DNA of 45,984 nt from assembly GCF_024124375.1 (NCBI RefSeq), contig NZ_JAMXRZ010000021.1, positions 1 through 45,984 on the forward strand, given 5' to 3'. Shown here in pieces: positions 22,770 to 36,350 of the stretch. The notes beneath the pieces were generated by a model, which worked only from the letters and a program-made list of their open reading frames with translations, ran no database searches and was not told where the DNA came from. The position numbers and the translations under genes are program-made. This DNA is from Klenkia sp. PcliD-1-E (GTDB lineage Bacteria; Actinomycetota; Actinomycetes; Mycobacteriales; Geodermatophilaceae). Numbering within the stretch: position 1 is the first letter of the stretch; every line of letters starts with the position of its first letter.

Positions 22770-24572
22770 TCAGTCGGAGCCGATCAACGAGGCCTGGGGG
22801 AGCCAGTCGGCGTCCAGGAGCTCGGCGATCTGCTGCAGGCCGGCGGTGTCGCCGCCCGCGGTGGAACCGGTGACCGCCAGCCGCTCGACCATCACCTTCG
22901 CCACCTGCTCCTCGACGGTGTCCTCGGCGTAGGCGATCCGCCACGGGGAGACCTGGTGGTCGCGGTGGGTGCGGCCGGTGACCTGGCGGGCGGCGATGCC
23001 GGAGAAGCGCGGCTGGTGGAACAGGCCCACCCGCGGCGTCGTCGAGGCGGTCGCCCCGCCGGGCAGCTGCTCGCCGGCGTGCAGGCTGATCGAGGCGGTC
23101 ACGGTGAACACGCACACCCGGGACTCCCCGCGCTGGAACCGCAGCCGCTCGGCCTCCACGTCGAACCGGTCGCGGCCGTAGATGCCCGACACCGGCACCC
23201 CGGCGGCCAGCAGCGCGTCGCGGATCGGGTCGGCGGCGGTCTCCACGAACTCCACCGACACCGCCACCTGCCGGTCGGCCTCCACCTGCGATCGCACCCA
23301 GTCCACGGTCGCCGGCACCCGGATCAGCCCGGCCTTCTGCCGGAACCGCAGCAGCGCTGCCCGCCCGCGAGCGGTCTGCCGGGACCTGCGCGCCAGCTGC
23401 ATCTCCGACCGGAACTCCTGCCAGTCGCTGTCGTACTGGGCGCGCTCCGCGGGGGTCAACGCCACCGGGGTGCCGGTCACCTGGACGTCGCCCCACGGCG
23501 CGGCGCGGTGCAGCGTGGTCGGCGGGTCGGTGTCGGTCAGCCAGCCACGCAGCTGGGCGAGGTCGGCGCGCCGCTCGTCCGGGTCCTCGGTCCAGGTGCT
23601 GCCGTAGCGGCCGCGTTCCACGTGGAACCCGTGCTCGGCCAGCCGGGCGGGCAGGTCCGACCAGGCGCGCAGCGGCTCGCCGTGCAGGGTCGCGAAGTGC
23701 GGCGCCAGGTACGGCAGCTCCAGCGGCGAGTGCGCCGGGGTGGCGGTGGTCAGCAGCACGAAGGGGGCGTCCTTGACCCGGCCGCCGCCGGAGACCGCCT
23801 TCCAGTGCTTCCACCGCTGCGTGGTGGTGTGCCGCACCATGTGCGCCTCGTCGGCCACCACGACGTCGAACCGCAGGTCGCGCACCTTGGCCAGCCGGTC
23901 CCAGGTGGTGACGCACCAGCGCAGGTCACCGGCCCCGAAGGCGCTGATGGAGCGCGTCCAGTGCGGGATGGTGATGGCGGCGGGCCGGTCGGCGACGACG
24001 AGCACGGTGCGGGCGCCGCGGCGGGCAGCGATCTGGCGCACGGCCAGGACGGCGGTGCCGGTCTTGCCGACGCCGGGGTCGTCACCGAGCAGGAACATGC
24101 GGGCGCCGGCGGCCTCGGCGGCGGCCACCGCGGCGGCGCCGGACACCTGCTCGGCCCGCGGTGTCATCGGGTCGCCGGCGGGGACCGGCCGTGGGTCGGC
24201 GTTGAGCTCGTCCTCCAGGAACCGCTCGACGGTGTGCGGGCCGGGGACGTAGGCCGCCAGCTCCGGCGGCGGGGTGGCGCCGACCCAGGTGTGGGCCTGC
24301 AGGTCCTTGTCCCAGACCGCGCCGGGCGCGGGGGCGCGGAACGGGACGGCGAGCACCCACACCCGCTCCCCGGGTCCGGCCACCGCCCGCGTGGTCGCGG
24401 GCGCCTTCCTGGGAGCCGCCTTCCTGGGAGCCGCCTTCCGGGGTGCTGCTCCCCGGGGTGCGGCCTCCCGCGGCGCAGCCTTCGCGGTCGTGGCGCCCGT
24501 GGCCTTCGCCGCCGTGGCCTTCGTGGCCTTGCGGGGTGCAGCCTTCCGGGTGGTCCTGCGTCGTCCGGGCAC
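22770..24572 (-). CDS. SF2 (DEAH/SNF2-like) helicase with histone-like Lys/Ala/Pro tail
   Basis: 600 residues. Residues 1-60 are a basic low-complexity tail built from AAPRK units, like the C-terminal tails of bacterial histone-like proteins, likely giving non-specific DNA binding. The helicase core follows: Walker [17 protein letters not shown] in [11 protein letters not shown], motif [12 protein letters not shown], then the second RecA lobe ending in motif VI ([13 protein letters not shown]) and [19 protein letters not shown]. Closest in architecture to SNF2-type remodelling ATPases without known accessory domains. GTG 24572 is the start nearest the tail. It lies 37 bp after the glutamine amidotransferase gene on the same strand; the product's target is unknown. 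Confidence 0.72.
   Translation of the reverse strand: MPGRRRTTRKAAPRKATKATAAKATGATTAKAAPREAAPRGAAPRKAAPRKAAPRKAPATTRAVAGPGERVWVLAVPFRAPAPGAVWDKDLQAHTWVGATPPPELAAYVPGPHTVERFLEDELNADPRPVPAGDPMTPRAEQVSGAAAVAAAEAAGARMFLLGDDPGVGKTGTAVLAVRQIAARRGARTVLVVADRPAAITIPHWTRSISAFGAGDLRWCVTTWDRLAKVRDLRFDVVVADEAHMVRHTTTQRWKHWKAVSGGGRVKDAPFVLLTTATPAHSPLELPYLAPHFATLHGEPLRAWSDLPARLAEHGFHVERGRYGSTWTEDPDERRADLAQLRGWLTDTDPPTTLHRAAPWGDVQVTGTPVALTPAERAQYDSDWQEFRSEMQLARRSRQTARGRAALLRFRQKAGLIRVPATVDWVRSQVEADRQVAVSVEFVETAADPIRDALLAAGVPVSGIYGRDRFDVEAERLRFQRGESRVCVFTVTASISLHAGEQLPGGATASTTPRVGLFHQPRFSGIAARQVTGRTHRDHQVSPWRIAYAEDTVEEQVAKVMVERLAVTGSTAGGDTAGLQQIAELLDADWLPQASLIGSD
23615..23628. other. parS-like palindrome inside the helicase gene
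   Basis: GTTCCACGTGGAAC, a perfect 14-bp palindrome differing from the consensus parS core GTTTCACGTGAAAC at one symmetric base pair per half. The same 14-mer occurs at 42343-42356. On the coding strand it reads GFHVE, so protein constraint could produce it by chance. Confidence 0.35.
24403..24477 (-). repeat. 15-bp tandem repeats encoding AAPRK units
   Basis: Five adjacent 15-bp units. The first two are identical (GCCTTCCTGGGAGCC on the plus strand) and the others diverge. They encode the basic tail of the helicase. Recent duplication of the identical units is likely. Confidence 0.8.
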
Positions 24573-24609
24573 GGCGTCCGACGCTACGTGCCGGCGGGCC
24601 CGGGGTGGG

Positions 24610-25317
24610 TCAGGCGGCGAGCGCGCCGACCCGGCGGTGCGCGCCGGCCGCGGCCAGCACCACCGACAGGCTGCTGGCCGGGTCGACGACACCGGTGGCG
24701 GGCGGGGCGTCGGGGACGTCGAGCAAGTTGCGGAAGGACGCTGCTGCCCACCGGGACTCCGGGGCGGTGAGCTCGGGGTGGAACTGCACGCCGACGGCGG
24801 CGCGGCCCACGGCGAAGCCCTGCACGGTGCTGACCGCGTTGCTCCACAGCAGCCGGACGTCGGGTCGGTGCAGCACCGAGGCGGGCACCTCCTGGACGTG
24901 CGCGGTGGGCACGACGAGGTCGGGGACGCCGTGCCCGTGCACGCTGGTGATGCCGGCCTCGCCCCCGGTGGCGACGGGCTGGGGTGCAGTGCCGGTGGCG
25001 ACGGCGGCGACCATCTGCGCGCCCAGGCAGATGCCCAGCACGGCGGCGCGGCCCTCGTCGGCCACGGCCAGGGCGGACCGGACGGCGTCCAGCCGCTCGG
25101 CCATCGCCGCGGTCCCGGACCCGACCGCCTCGAGGCCGCCGCTGAACACGTGCAGCACGTCGGGGCGGCCGCGGTGCTCGAGGGCGGGGTCGCCCCACGG
25201 CACGAGCGAGACCCGCCAGCCGAGCGCGGCCAGCTGCGCGGCCAGCGGGTCCCCCCATCCCGTGCCGGGCCACAGGGTGCCGCTGCCTGCCCACACCACT
25301 GCCTCGCCCGTGATCAC
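24610..25317 (-). CDS. Class I glutamine amidotransferase-like protein
   Basis: 235 residues. The nucleophile elbow [15 protein letters not shown] (Cys) and the His/Glu of [13 protein letters not shown] form the full class I GATase triad, as in GMP-synthase-like amidotransferases. It lacks a fused synthetase domain, so the ammonia acceptor is unknown; some stand-alone members are gamma-glutamyl hydrolases. GTG is read from 25317 ([13 protein letters not shown]). It is the first gene of a probable two-gene unit with the downstream helicase and diverges from the alpha/beta hydrolase. The 139-bp divergent gap shows no clear operator. Confidence 0.8.
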   Translation of the reverse strand: MITGEAVVWAGSGTLWPGTGWGDPLAAQLAALGWRVSLVPWGDPALEHRGRPDVLHVFSGGLEAVGSGTAAMAERLDAVRSALAVADEGRAAVLGICLGAQMVAAVATGTAPQPVATGGEAGITSVHGHGVPDLVVPTAHVQEVPASVLHRPDVRLLWSNAVSTVQGFAVGRAAVGVQFHPELTAPESRWAAASFRNLLDVPDAPPATGVVDPASSLSVVLAAAGAHRRVGALAA

Positions 25318-25456
25318 CCGACCACCTTGCTGGCCGTCCCTGCTGCTGCCCGGGGACGACACGGGAGCGGGACCGCCTCCGTGGCCACACCGGTCACGCC
25401 GTCCCCGCAGGGTGGCTCCTGCCCCGCCGGTCGCCGTCGTCTGGTCGGATGTCGGG

Positions 25457-26286
25457 GTGAGCGCGGACCTCGAGCTGGCCACCCGGACCCTCGGCGACGA
25501 CGGCCCCCGGGTCGTCTTCGTGCACGGGCTGTTCGGGCAGGGCCGCAACTGGACGACTGTGGGCAGGCAGCTGGCCGAGGACGGCCACCGGGTCACCCTG
25601 GTCGACCTGCCCAACCACGGGCACTCGCCGTGGACCGACCGCCTGGACTACGTGGAGATGGCCGAGCTGGTCGCCGGGCTGCTGTGCGGGTTCGGGGAGC
25701 CGGTGACGCTGGTCGGGCACTCGATGGGCGGCAAGGTGGCGATGCAGCTGGCGCTGCGGCACGAGGAGCTGCTGCGCGGGCTGGTCGTCGTCGACATCTC
25801 GCCCTCGGTCTACCCGCTGACCGGCGGCCGGACCGACGACCCGGACGAGGAGGCCTCCCCGTTCGCGGAGTTCATCGAGGCGATGCAGGCCGTCGACCTG
25901 ACCGCCCTGACCCGGCGCGAGGACGCCGACGCGGCGCTGGCGGCGGCGGTGCCGAGCGACATGGTGCGCGGGTTCCTGCTGCAGTCCCTGGTCCGGGACG
26001 GGGCGACCGGTTGGCGGTGGCGGCTGAACCTGCCGGTGCTCGCCCGGGACCTCGCGGTGCTGCGGGAGTTCCCCGAGCCACCGGCGGGCGCGGTGTTCGA
26101 CGGACCGGTGCTGTGGATCGCCGGGGCGGACTCCTCGTACGTGCTGGACGACGACCGGCCGCGGATGGAGGAGCTGTTCCCGCGGGTGCGGCTGGTGCGG
26201 GTGAAGAACGCCGGGCACTGGGTGCACTCGGAGGCGCCGGAGGTGTTCACCGAGACGGTCCGGCGCTTCCTGGCCCAGGTCGAGCG

Positions 26287-26290
<4 letters not shown>
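25457..26290 (+). CDS. Alpha/beta hydrolase (YbfF/ABHD11-like)
   Basis: 277 residues, cytoplasmic serine hydrolase. HG motif [30 protein letters not shown], nucleophile [10 protein letters not shown], acid in IAGADSSYV and His in [14 protein letters not shown] are present. The combination HGLFG...NW and NHGHS is typical of the YbfF/ABHD11 group of acyl-esterases. GTG 25457 is chosen since sequence similarity to the family starts here. The TAG stop shares the bases CTAG (26287-26290) with the stop of the convergent SWIM/SNF2 gene. Confidence 0.85.
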
Positions 26291-29601
<3,311 letters not shown>

Positions 29602-29621
29602 CCCGAGCGCGCCGCCGCGAT

Positions 29622-29652
29622 CTGTGGACGACGCCCGATCCTGTGGACGACG
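29622..29652 (-). promoter_or_regulatory. Tandem CGTCGTCCACAG boxes, 19-bp spacing (SNF2/pgm gap)
   Basis: CTGTGGACGACG occurs at 29622-29633 and again at 29641-29652, i.e. CGTCGTCCACAG twice on the minus strand, 19 bp apart and each followed by GATC-like bases. The same arrangement is seen at 19403-19434. It lies between divergent genes, about 20 bp before the SNF2 start and 40 bp before pgm. Confidence 0.5.
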
Positions 29653-29691
29653 ACTCGCCAGCGGGGCCCGCCTCGGGCGAGGATCACCGGC

Positions 29692-31326
<1,635 letters not shown>

Positions 31327-31336
31327 GCGGGTCCGG

Positions 31337-31424
31337 CGTGGATCAGCGGGGTTCACCGGAGTCCGTCCTGGCTCACCGGCACCGGTGAGCCAAGACGGAC
31401 TTCGATCAACCTGGTTGATCCACG
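31337..31424 (-). repeat. Intergenic hairpin repeat, copy C
   Basis: Three nested inverted pairs: CGTGGATCA with TGATCCACG at the ends, AGTCCGTC with GACGGACT, and an inner TGGCTCACCGG with CCGGTGAGCCA. On the minus strand it shares GGTTGATCGAA (31411-31401) and GGACGGACTCCGGTG (31368-31354) with copy A, but the apical stem is unrelated. It begins 11 nt after the pgm stop. Confidence 0.75.
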
Positions 31425-31441
31425 TTGGGTGGCGGGCGCGA

Positions 31442-31520
31442 CTCCCTGCACGAAAGTCCGGCCCCCTGCACCAGATCTGGCGCAGGGGGCCGGAGTTCGA
31501 TCAACGCCCCTGGTCAACGC
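31442..31520 (-). repeat. Intergenic hairpin repeat, copy B
   Basis: On the minus strand it matches copy A in GTTGATCGAAC (31505-31495), in the centre CCAGATCTGG (31471-31480) and in the flanking GTGCAGGG-type end. The stem is TCCGGCCCCC (31457-31466) with GGGGGCCGGA (31485-31494). It starts 16 nt after the glpK1 stop and would form a strong hairpin at that 3' end. Confidence 0.78.
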
Positions 31521-31535
31521 CGGGGCGCGCGGGGG

Positions 31536-33056
31536 TCAGGAGACGTCGTCGTCGACCCAGTCCAGGGTCTTGGTGACGGCCTTCTGCCAGTTGCGGTACT
31601 GCCGGTCGCGCTCGGCCGCGTCCATCGCCGGCTCCCAGCGCTTGTCCTCGGCCCACTTGGCGGTGAGCTCGTCGAGGTCGGACCAGAACCCGACCGCCAG
31701 GCCGGCGGCGTAGGCAGCGCCCAGCGCGGTGGTCTCCACGATCTCCGGCCGGATCACCGGGACGTCGAGCACGTCGGCCTGGAACTGCATGAGCAGCTCG
31801 TTGCCGACCATCCCGCCGTCCACCCGCAGCTCGGTCAGGTCGACCCCGGAGTCGGCGTTCATCGCGTCCAGCACCTCGCGGGTCTGGAACGCGGTGGCCT
31901 CCAGCACCGCCCGGGCGATGTGGCCCTTGTTGACGTAGCGGGTCAGCCCGACGACGGCGCCGCGGGCGTCGGAGCGCCAGTGCGGGGCGAACAGGCCCGA
32001 GAACGCGGGCACGAAGTACGCCCCGCCGTTGTCCTCGACGCCGGCGGCCAGCGTCTCGATCTCGGGGGCGGAGTTGATGATCCCCAGGTTGTCCCGCAGC
32101 CACTGCACCAGCGACCCGGTGACGGCGATCGAGCCCTCCAGCGCGTACACCGGCTTGGCGTCGCCCAGCTTGTAGCACAGCGTGGTGAGCAGGCCGTTCT
32201 CGCTCGGCACGGCCTCCTCGCCGGTGTTGAGCAGCATGAAGTTGCCGGTGCCGTAGGTGTTCTTGGCCATGCCGCGCTCGAAGCAGACCTGGCCGAAGGT
32301 GGCCGCCTGCTGGTCGCCGAGCGACCCCGAGATCGGCACCCCGGCCAGGAAGCCGGCCGACCGGCCCTCGCCGTAGACCTCGGAGTTGCTGCGGATCTCC
32401 GGGAGCATGGACATCGGGATGCCCATCTCCTCGGCGATGTCGGGGAGCCACTCCAGGGTGCGGTAGTCCATGAGCATGGTGCGGCTGGCGTTGGAGACGT
32501 CGGTGAGGTGCTTGCCGCCGTCGGTGCCGCCGGTCATGTTCCAGATCAGCCAGGAGTCGATGGTGCCCATGAGCAGGTCACCGGCCTCGGCTTTCTCGCG
32601 GGCGCCGTCGACGTTGTCCAGGACCCAGCGGACCTTGGGTCCGGCGAAGTAGGTCGCCAGCGGCAGGCCGACCCGGTCCTTGTACCGCTCGTCACCGCCG
32701 CCGAGGGCGGCGAGGGAGTCGCAGATCTTCCCGGTGCGGGTGTCCTGCCAGACGATTGCGTTGTAGACCGGCTGCCCGGTGGTCCTGTCCCACACCACGG
32801 TGGTCTCGCGCTGGTTGGTGATGCCGACCGCGACGATGTCCGACGTCGAGGCGTTGCCGCGGGCCAGCGCCTGGCCGACGACCTCGCGGGTGTTGGCCCA
32901 GATCTCCATCGGGTCGTGCTCGACCCAGCCCGCGCGCGGGAAGATCTGCTCGTGCTCCTTCTGCCCGGTCGCGACGATCTTGCCGTCGTGGTCGAAGAGG
33001 ATGCAGCGGGTGCTGGTGGTGCCCTGGTCGATCGCGGCGACGTACTTCCCTGCCAT
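31536..33056 (-). CDS. glpK: Glycerol kinase (first copy)
   Basis: Phosphorylates glycerol taken up by GlpF to glycerol-3-phosphate. 506 residues. [80 protein letters not shown] and [16 protein letters not shown] are FGGY/GlpK hallmarks. ATG at 33056 follows GAGGAGAG; the gene lies 36 bp after glpF on the same strand, so the two form an operon. It is clearly diverged from the second copy at 34725. Confidence 0.97.
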   Translation of the reverse strand: MAGKYVAAIDQGTTSTRCILFDHDGKIVATGQKEHEQIFPRAGWVEHDPMEIWANTREVVGQALARGNASTSDIVAVGITNQRETTVVWDRTTGQPVYNAIVWQDTRTGKICDSLAALGGGDERYKDRVGLPLATYFAGPKVRWVLDNVDGAREKAEAGDLLMGTIDSWLIWNMTGGTDGGKHLTDVSNASRTMLMDYRTLEWLPDIAEEMGIPMSMLPEIRSNSEVYGEGRSAGFLAGVPISGSLGDQQAATFGQVCFERGMAKNTYGTGNFMLLNTGEEAVPSENGLLTTLCYKLGDAKPVYALEGSIAVTGSLVQWLRDNLGIINSAPEIETLAAGVEDNGGAYFVPAFSGLFAPHWRSDARGAVVGLTRYVNKGHIARAVLEATAFQTREVLDAMNADSGVDLTELRVDGGMVGNELLMQFQADVLDVPVIRPEIVETTALGAAYAAGLAVGFWSDLDELTAKWAEDKRWEPAMDAAERDRQYRNWQKAVTKTLDWVDDDVS

Positions 33057-33092
33057 GGGTTCTCTCCTCAGCTCTGAGTGGTGGGTCGTGGG

Positions 33093-33833
33093 TCAGACGG
33101 ACACGTGGGCGAACAGGCCGGCGAGCAGGCCACCGATGACCGGCCCGACCACCGGCACCCACGCGTAGCCCCAGTTGCTGGTGCCCTTGTTCTTGATGGG
33201 CAGGATCGCGTGCACGATGCGCGGCCCGAGGTCGCGCGCCGGGTTGATGGCGTAGCCGGTCGGCCCGCCCAGCGAAGCACCGATGCCGACGACCAGCAGC
33301 GCGACGGCCAGCGGGCCGATCTGCGTGGGGGTGTCGCCGAAGCGGAGCACGATGTAGACCAGCACGAACGTGCCGATGGCCTCGGTGATCACGTTGTCGG
33401 CGTAGCTCTTGATGGCCGGGCTGGTGGAGAAGGTGCCCAGGATCGTGCCCGGGTCGGTCTCGGCCTCGTAGTGCTTGCGGAAGGCCAGCCAGGCCAGCAC
33501 CGCGCCGAGCATCGCGCCGACGAGCTCGCCTGCGAAGTAGGTCAACGTGGACCCGAGGGTGATCGGCACCCCGACCGCGTAGGTGTCACCCGGTCCGACG
33601 AGCAGGCCGATCGTGACGGCCGGGTTCAGGTGCGCCCCCGACTTGGCCGCGGCGTAGACGCCGGCGAAGACCGCGAGGCCCCAGCCGAAGATGATCACGA
33701 TGTAGCCGCCGCCGAGGGCGCCGGACTTGGCCAGCAGGACGTTGGCGACGACGCCGACGCCGAGCAGGATGAGGATGGCCGTTCCGGTCACCTCGCTGCC
33801 GAACACGGCCAGCAGACTGGTGGTCTGGTCCAA
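33093..33833 (-). CDS. glpF: Glycerol uptake facilitator (aquaglyceroporin)
   Basis: 246-residue MIP-family channel with six membrane segments. Both NPA boxes are present: AHLNPAVTIG and YAINPARDLGPR; the Asp after the second box (NPARD) marks glycerol channels over aquaporins. The start is TTG read from 33833, preceded by GGAG on the minus strand. First gene of glpF-glpK. The GTCCGAC palindrome at 33959 lies 126 bp upstream. Confidence 0.95.
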   Translation of the reverse strand: MDQTTSLLAVFGSEVTGTAILILLGVGVVANVLLAKSGALGGGYIVIIFGWGLAVFAGVYAAAKSGAHLNPAVTIGLLVGPGDTYAVGVPITLGSTLTYFAGELVGAMLGAVLAWLAFRKHYEAETDPGTILGTFSTSPAIKSYADNVITEAIGTFVLVYIVLRFGDTPTQIGPLAVALLVVGIGASLGGPTGYAINPARDLGPRIVHAILPIKNKGTSNWGYAWVPVVGPVIGGLLAGLFAHVSV

Positions 33834-33958
33834 GGTCGATCTCCTGTCACGTGGCCCGCGGCGGTGCGGGCCGAACCGTCACCTCAGGTGGCCCCCGTCA
33901 CCCCGGTGCTGTGCGATCGGACGCTAAGTGGCCCCGATCACGCGGCGGAAGCTCCGGC

Positions 33959-33975
33959 GTCCGACATGGTCGGAC
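33959..33975. promoter_or_regulatory. Palindromic operator 1 of the glycerol locus
   Basis: GTCCGAC-ATG-GTCGGAC, perfect arms. It lies 38 bp before the start of the IclR-type regulator, just above its -10, and in the shared gap with glpF. 14 of 17 bases match operator 2 at 36240. The likely binder is the IclR protein. The rest of the 179-bp gap shows no other strong symmetry. Confidence 0.6.
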
Positions 33976-33999
33976 AGGACCCGAGGGTGCCGGATGGCT

Positions 34000-34005
34000 T
34001 AGGTT
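34000..34005 (+). promoter_or_regulatory. -10 element of the iclR gene
   Basis: TAGGTT fits TAnnnT and ends 7 nt before GTG 34013, so transcription would start at or next to the start codon (leaderless mRNA). Confidence 0.5.
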
Positions 34006-34012
34006 CCGCGGT

Positions 34013-34732
34013 GTGCCCGGATCCGTGCAGTCCGTCGAGCGGGCCGCGGCCATCCTGCAGGTGGTCGCGGGCAGCGGCGGCACGCTCGGCGTGACCGACA
34101 TCGCGGTCGCGGTCGGCCTGCCCAAGACCACCGCGCACAGCCTGCTGCGCACCCTGCTCGGGGTGCGGTTCGTCGAGCAGGACCGCGAGGGCCACTACTC
34201 CCTGGGCCCGGGGTTGCTGCGGCTGGGCGCCGGGCACCTGGACGTGAACGAACTGCGCTCCCGGGCCTCCAACTGGACCGACGCGCTGGCCTCCCGCAGC
34301 GGGCAGGCCGTCCGGCTGGCCACGCTGGACGGCGAGCAGGTGCGGGTGGTGCACCACGTCTTCCGCCCCGACGACTCCGCCCAGGTCCTCGACGTGGGCA
34401 CCGTCCTGCCCGCCGACCGGACGGCGCTGGGTGCGGTGCTGGTGGCCTTCGCCCCGCACCGCTCGGTGCGCGGGGACGTCGACGCCCGCCGCGCCGACGT
34501 CGCGACCGTGCGGGCCCGGGGCTGGGCCGTCCTGGACGGCGGCCACGAACCGGGGACGGCGGGGCTGGCCGCACCGGTCCGCGGCTCCACCGGCCTGGTG
34601 GTGGCCGCCCTGGGCATCAGCGGCCCGGCCGAGACCGTGCTGGACCGCCGGCACCGGCCCCGCCCCCTGCTGGTGTCGATGGTGCTGGAGTCCGCGCAGG
34701 CCATCAGCCGGGAACTCGGCTGGCATGGCTGA
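34013..34732 (+). CDS. IclR-family transcriptional regulator of glycerol genes
   Basis: 239 residues. The N-terminal winged helix (VQSVERAAAILQVVAGSGGTLGVTDIAVAVGLPKTTAHSLLRTLLG) is classical IclR. The C-terminal effector domain (LASRSGQAVRLATLDGEQVRVVHHV; LPADRTALGAVLVAFAP; GTAGLAAPVRGSTGLVVAALGISGP) is complete. Because glpF-glpK1 diverges from it and glpK2 overlaps its 3' end by 8 bp, it most likely controls glycerol use, as GylR does in Streptomyces. Start GTG 34013; GTG 34025 is possible. Confidence 0.88.
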   Translation: MPGSVQSVERAAAILQVVAGSGGTLGVTDIAVAVGLPKTTAHSLLRTLLGVRFVEQDREGHYSLGPGLLRLGAGHLDVNELRSRASNWTDALASRSGQAVRLATLDGEQVRVVHHVFRPDDSAQVLDVGTVLPADRTALGAVLVAFAPHRSVRGDVDARRADVATVRARGWAVLDGGHEPGTAGLAAPVRGSTGLVVAALGISGPAETVLDRRHRPRPLLVSMVLESAQAISRELGWHG

Positions 34733-36230
34733 CCGCGTCGTCCTCGCGGTCGACCAGGGCACGACGTCGACCCGCTCGATCGTGTTCGACCGCGGTGGCC
34801 GGCTGGTGTCGGTGCGGCAGCGGGAGCACCGGCAGTTCTTCCCCCGCCCCGGTTGGGTCGAGCACGACCCCATGGAGATCTGGGCGAACACGCAGCGGAC
34901 GGCGGCCCAGGCGCTGCGCGACGCGGCGTCCTCGGCCGGTGAGGTGGTGGCCCTCGGCATCGCCAACCAGCGCGAGACCACCGTGGTGTGGGAGCGGGCC
35001 ACCGGCCGGCCGGTCACCCGGGCGATCGTCTGGCAGGACACCCGCACCGCCGAGCTGGTCGCGCAGCTGTCGGCCCGGCCCGACGCCGCGGTGGTCCGCG
35101 AGCGCAGCGGCATGGACATCGCCGGCTACTTCGCCGGTCCGCGGCTGCGGTGGGTGCTCGACCACGTGCCCCGCGCCCGCGAGCGGGCCGAGGCCGGTGA
35201 GCTGCTGTTCGGCACGATGGAGACCTGGCTGGTCTGGAACCTGACCGGCGGCCCGGATGGCGGCGTGCACGTCACCGACGTGACCAACGCCAGCCGGACC
35301 TCGCTGATGGACTGCCGCAGCTGCACGTGGGACCCGGTGCTGCTGGACTTCTTCGGCATCCCGGCCGCGCTGCTGCCCGCGATCGCGCCCTCGGTGGGCC
35401 GGCTCGGGACGGCGACCGCGCTGGGTGCGCCCATCCCCATCACCGGCACCCTCGGTGACCAGCAGGCGGCGCTGTTCGGCCAGGCCTGCTTCTCCCCCGG
35501 CGAGGCCAAGTGCACCTACGGCACCGGCAGCTTCCTGCTGCAGAACACCGGCACCGAGCTGGTGCGCACCCGGTCGGGGTCGATCTCCACGGTGGCCTAC
35601 CAGCTGGCCGGGGAGCCGGTGCACTACGCGCTGGAGGGCTCGGTCGCCGTCGCGGGCGCCCTGGTGCAGTGGCTGCGCGACGGGCTGGGCCTCATCGGCA
35701 GCGCCCCGGAGATCGAGACGCTGGCCCGCTCGGTGGCCGACAACGGCGGCTGCTACGTCGTCCCCGCCTTCTCCGGGCTGCTCGCCCCGCACTGGCGCGG
35801 CGAGGCCCGCGGCCTGGTCGCCGGGTTGACCTCCTACGTCACCAAGGGGCACCTGGCGCGGGCGGTGCTGGAGGCCACCGGCTGGCAGACCCGCGACGTG
35901 GTCCTGGCCATGGCGGCGGACTCCGGCCTGCAGCTGCCGGCGCTGCGGGTGGACGGCGGGATGACCACCAACAACCTGCTCATGCAGTTCGTCGCCGACG
36001 TGCTGGACACCCCCGTCGTCCGGCCGATGGTCGGTGAGACCGTCTCGTTGGGTGCGGCCTACGCCGCCGGGCTCGCCGTCGGGCTGTGGGCCGACGTCGA
36101 GGCGCTGCGCCGCAACTGGCACCGCTCGGCGCAGTGGAGCCCGGTCCCGGCCCGCGCCGCGCAGCTGGCCGCCGAGTACCCGACCTGGGAGAAGGCGGTC
36201 CGGTTGTCCATCGCCTGGGGTGCGGACTGA
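34725..36230 (+). CDS. glpK: Glycerol kinase (second copy)
   Basis: 501 residues of the FGGY family. [82 protein letters not shown] and DGGMTTNNLLMQFVAD retain all kinase motifs, so it should be active. Compared with the first copy it differs throughout, so it is not a recent duplicate. Its ATG lies inside the iclR 3' end and glpD follows 120 bp later, giving an iclR-glpK2-glpD unit. Confidence 0.95.
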   Translation: MADRVVLAVDQGTTSTRSIVFDRGGRLVSVRQREHRQFFPRPGWVEHDPMEIWANTQRTAAQALRDAASSAGEVVALGIANQRETTVVWERATGRPVTRAIVWQDTRTAELVAQLSARPDAAVVRERSGMDIAGYFAGPRLRWVLDHVPRARERAEAGELLFGTMETWLVWNLTGGPDGGVHVTDVTNASRTSLMDCRSCTWDPVLLDFFGIPAALLPAIAPSVGRLGTATALGAPIPITGTLGDQQAALFGQACFSPGEAKCTYGTGSFLLQNTGTELVRTRSGSISTVAYQLAGEPVHYALEGSVAVAGALVQWLRDGLGLIGSAPEIETLARSVADNGGCYVVPAFSGLLAPHWRGEARGLVAGLTSYVTKGHLARAVLEATGWQTRDVVLAMAADSGLQLPALRVDGGMTTNNLLMQFVADVLDTPVVRPMVGETVSLGAAYAAGLAVGLWADVEALRRNWHRSAQWSPVPARAAQLAAEYPTWEKAVRLSIAWGAD

Positions 36231-36239
36231 CCTGCAGCC

Positions 36240-36256
36240 GTGCGACATCGTCGTAC
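36240..36256. promoter_or_regulatory. Palindromic operator 2 of the glycerol locus
   Basis: GTGCGAC-ATC-GTCGTAC, in the gap between glpK2 and glpD. It matches operator 1 at 14 of 17 positions with the same 3-nt centre spacing. Its presence suggests glpD has its own regulated promoter. Confidence 0.55.
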
Positions 36257-36350
36257 GGCTCGCATCGCCGGGCCCGTGCGCCGGTCCTACCGTGGCGGCA
36301 GAGCGTCCGGAGCAGAGCCGCGCCGGACTCGACGTCGCGAGGAGTTCGCC

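Noticed and set aside
24403-24477. Second set of short tandem repeats
   Set aside because: In-frame AAPRK-coding units without spacers, not a CRISPR array or mobile repeat.
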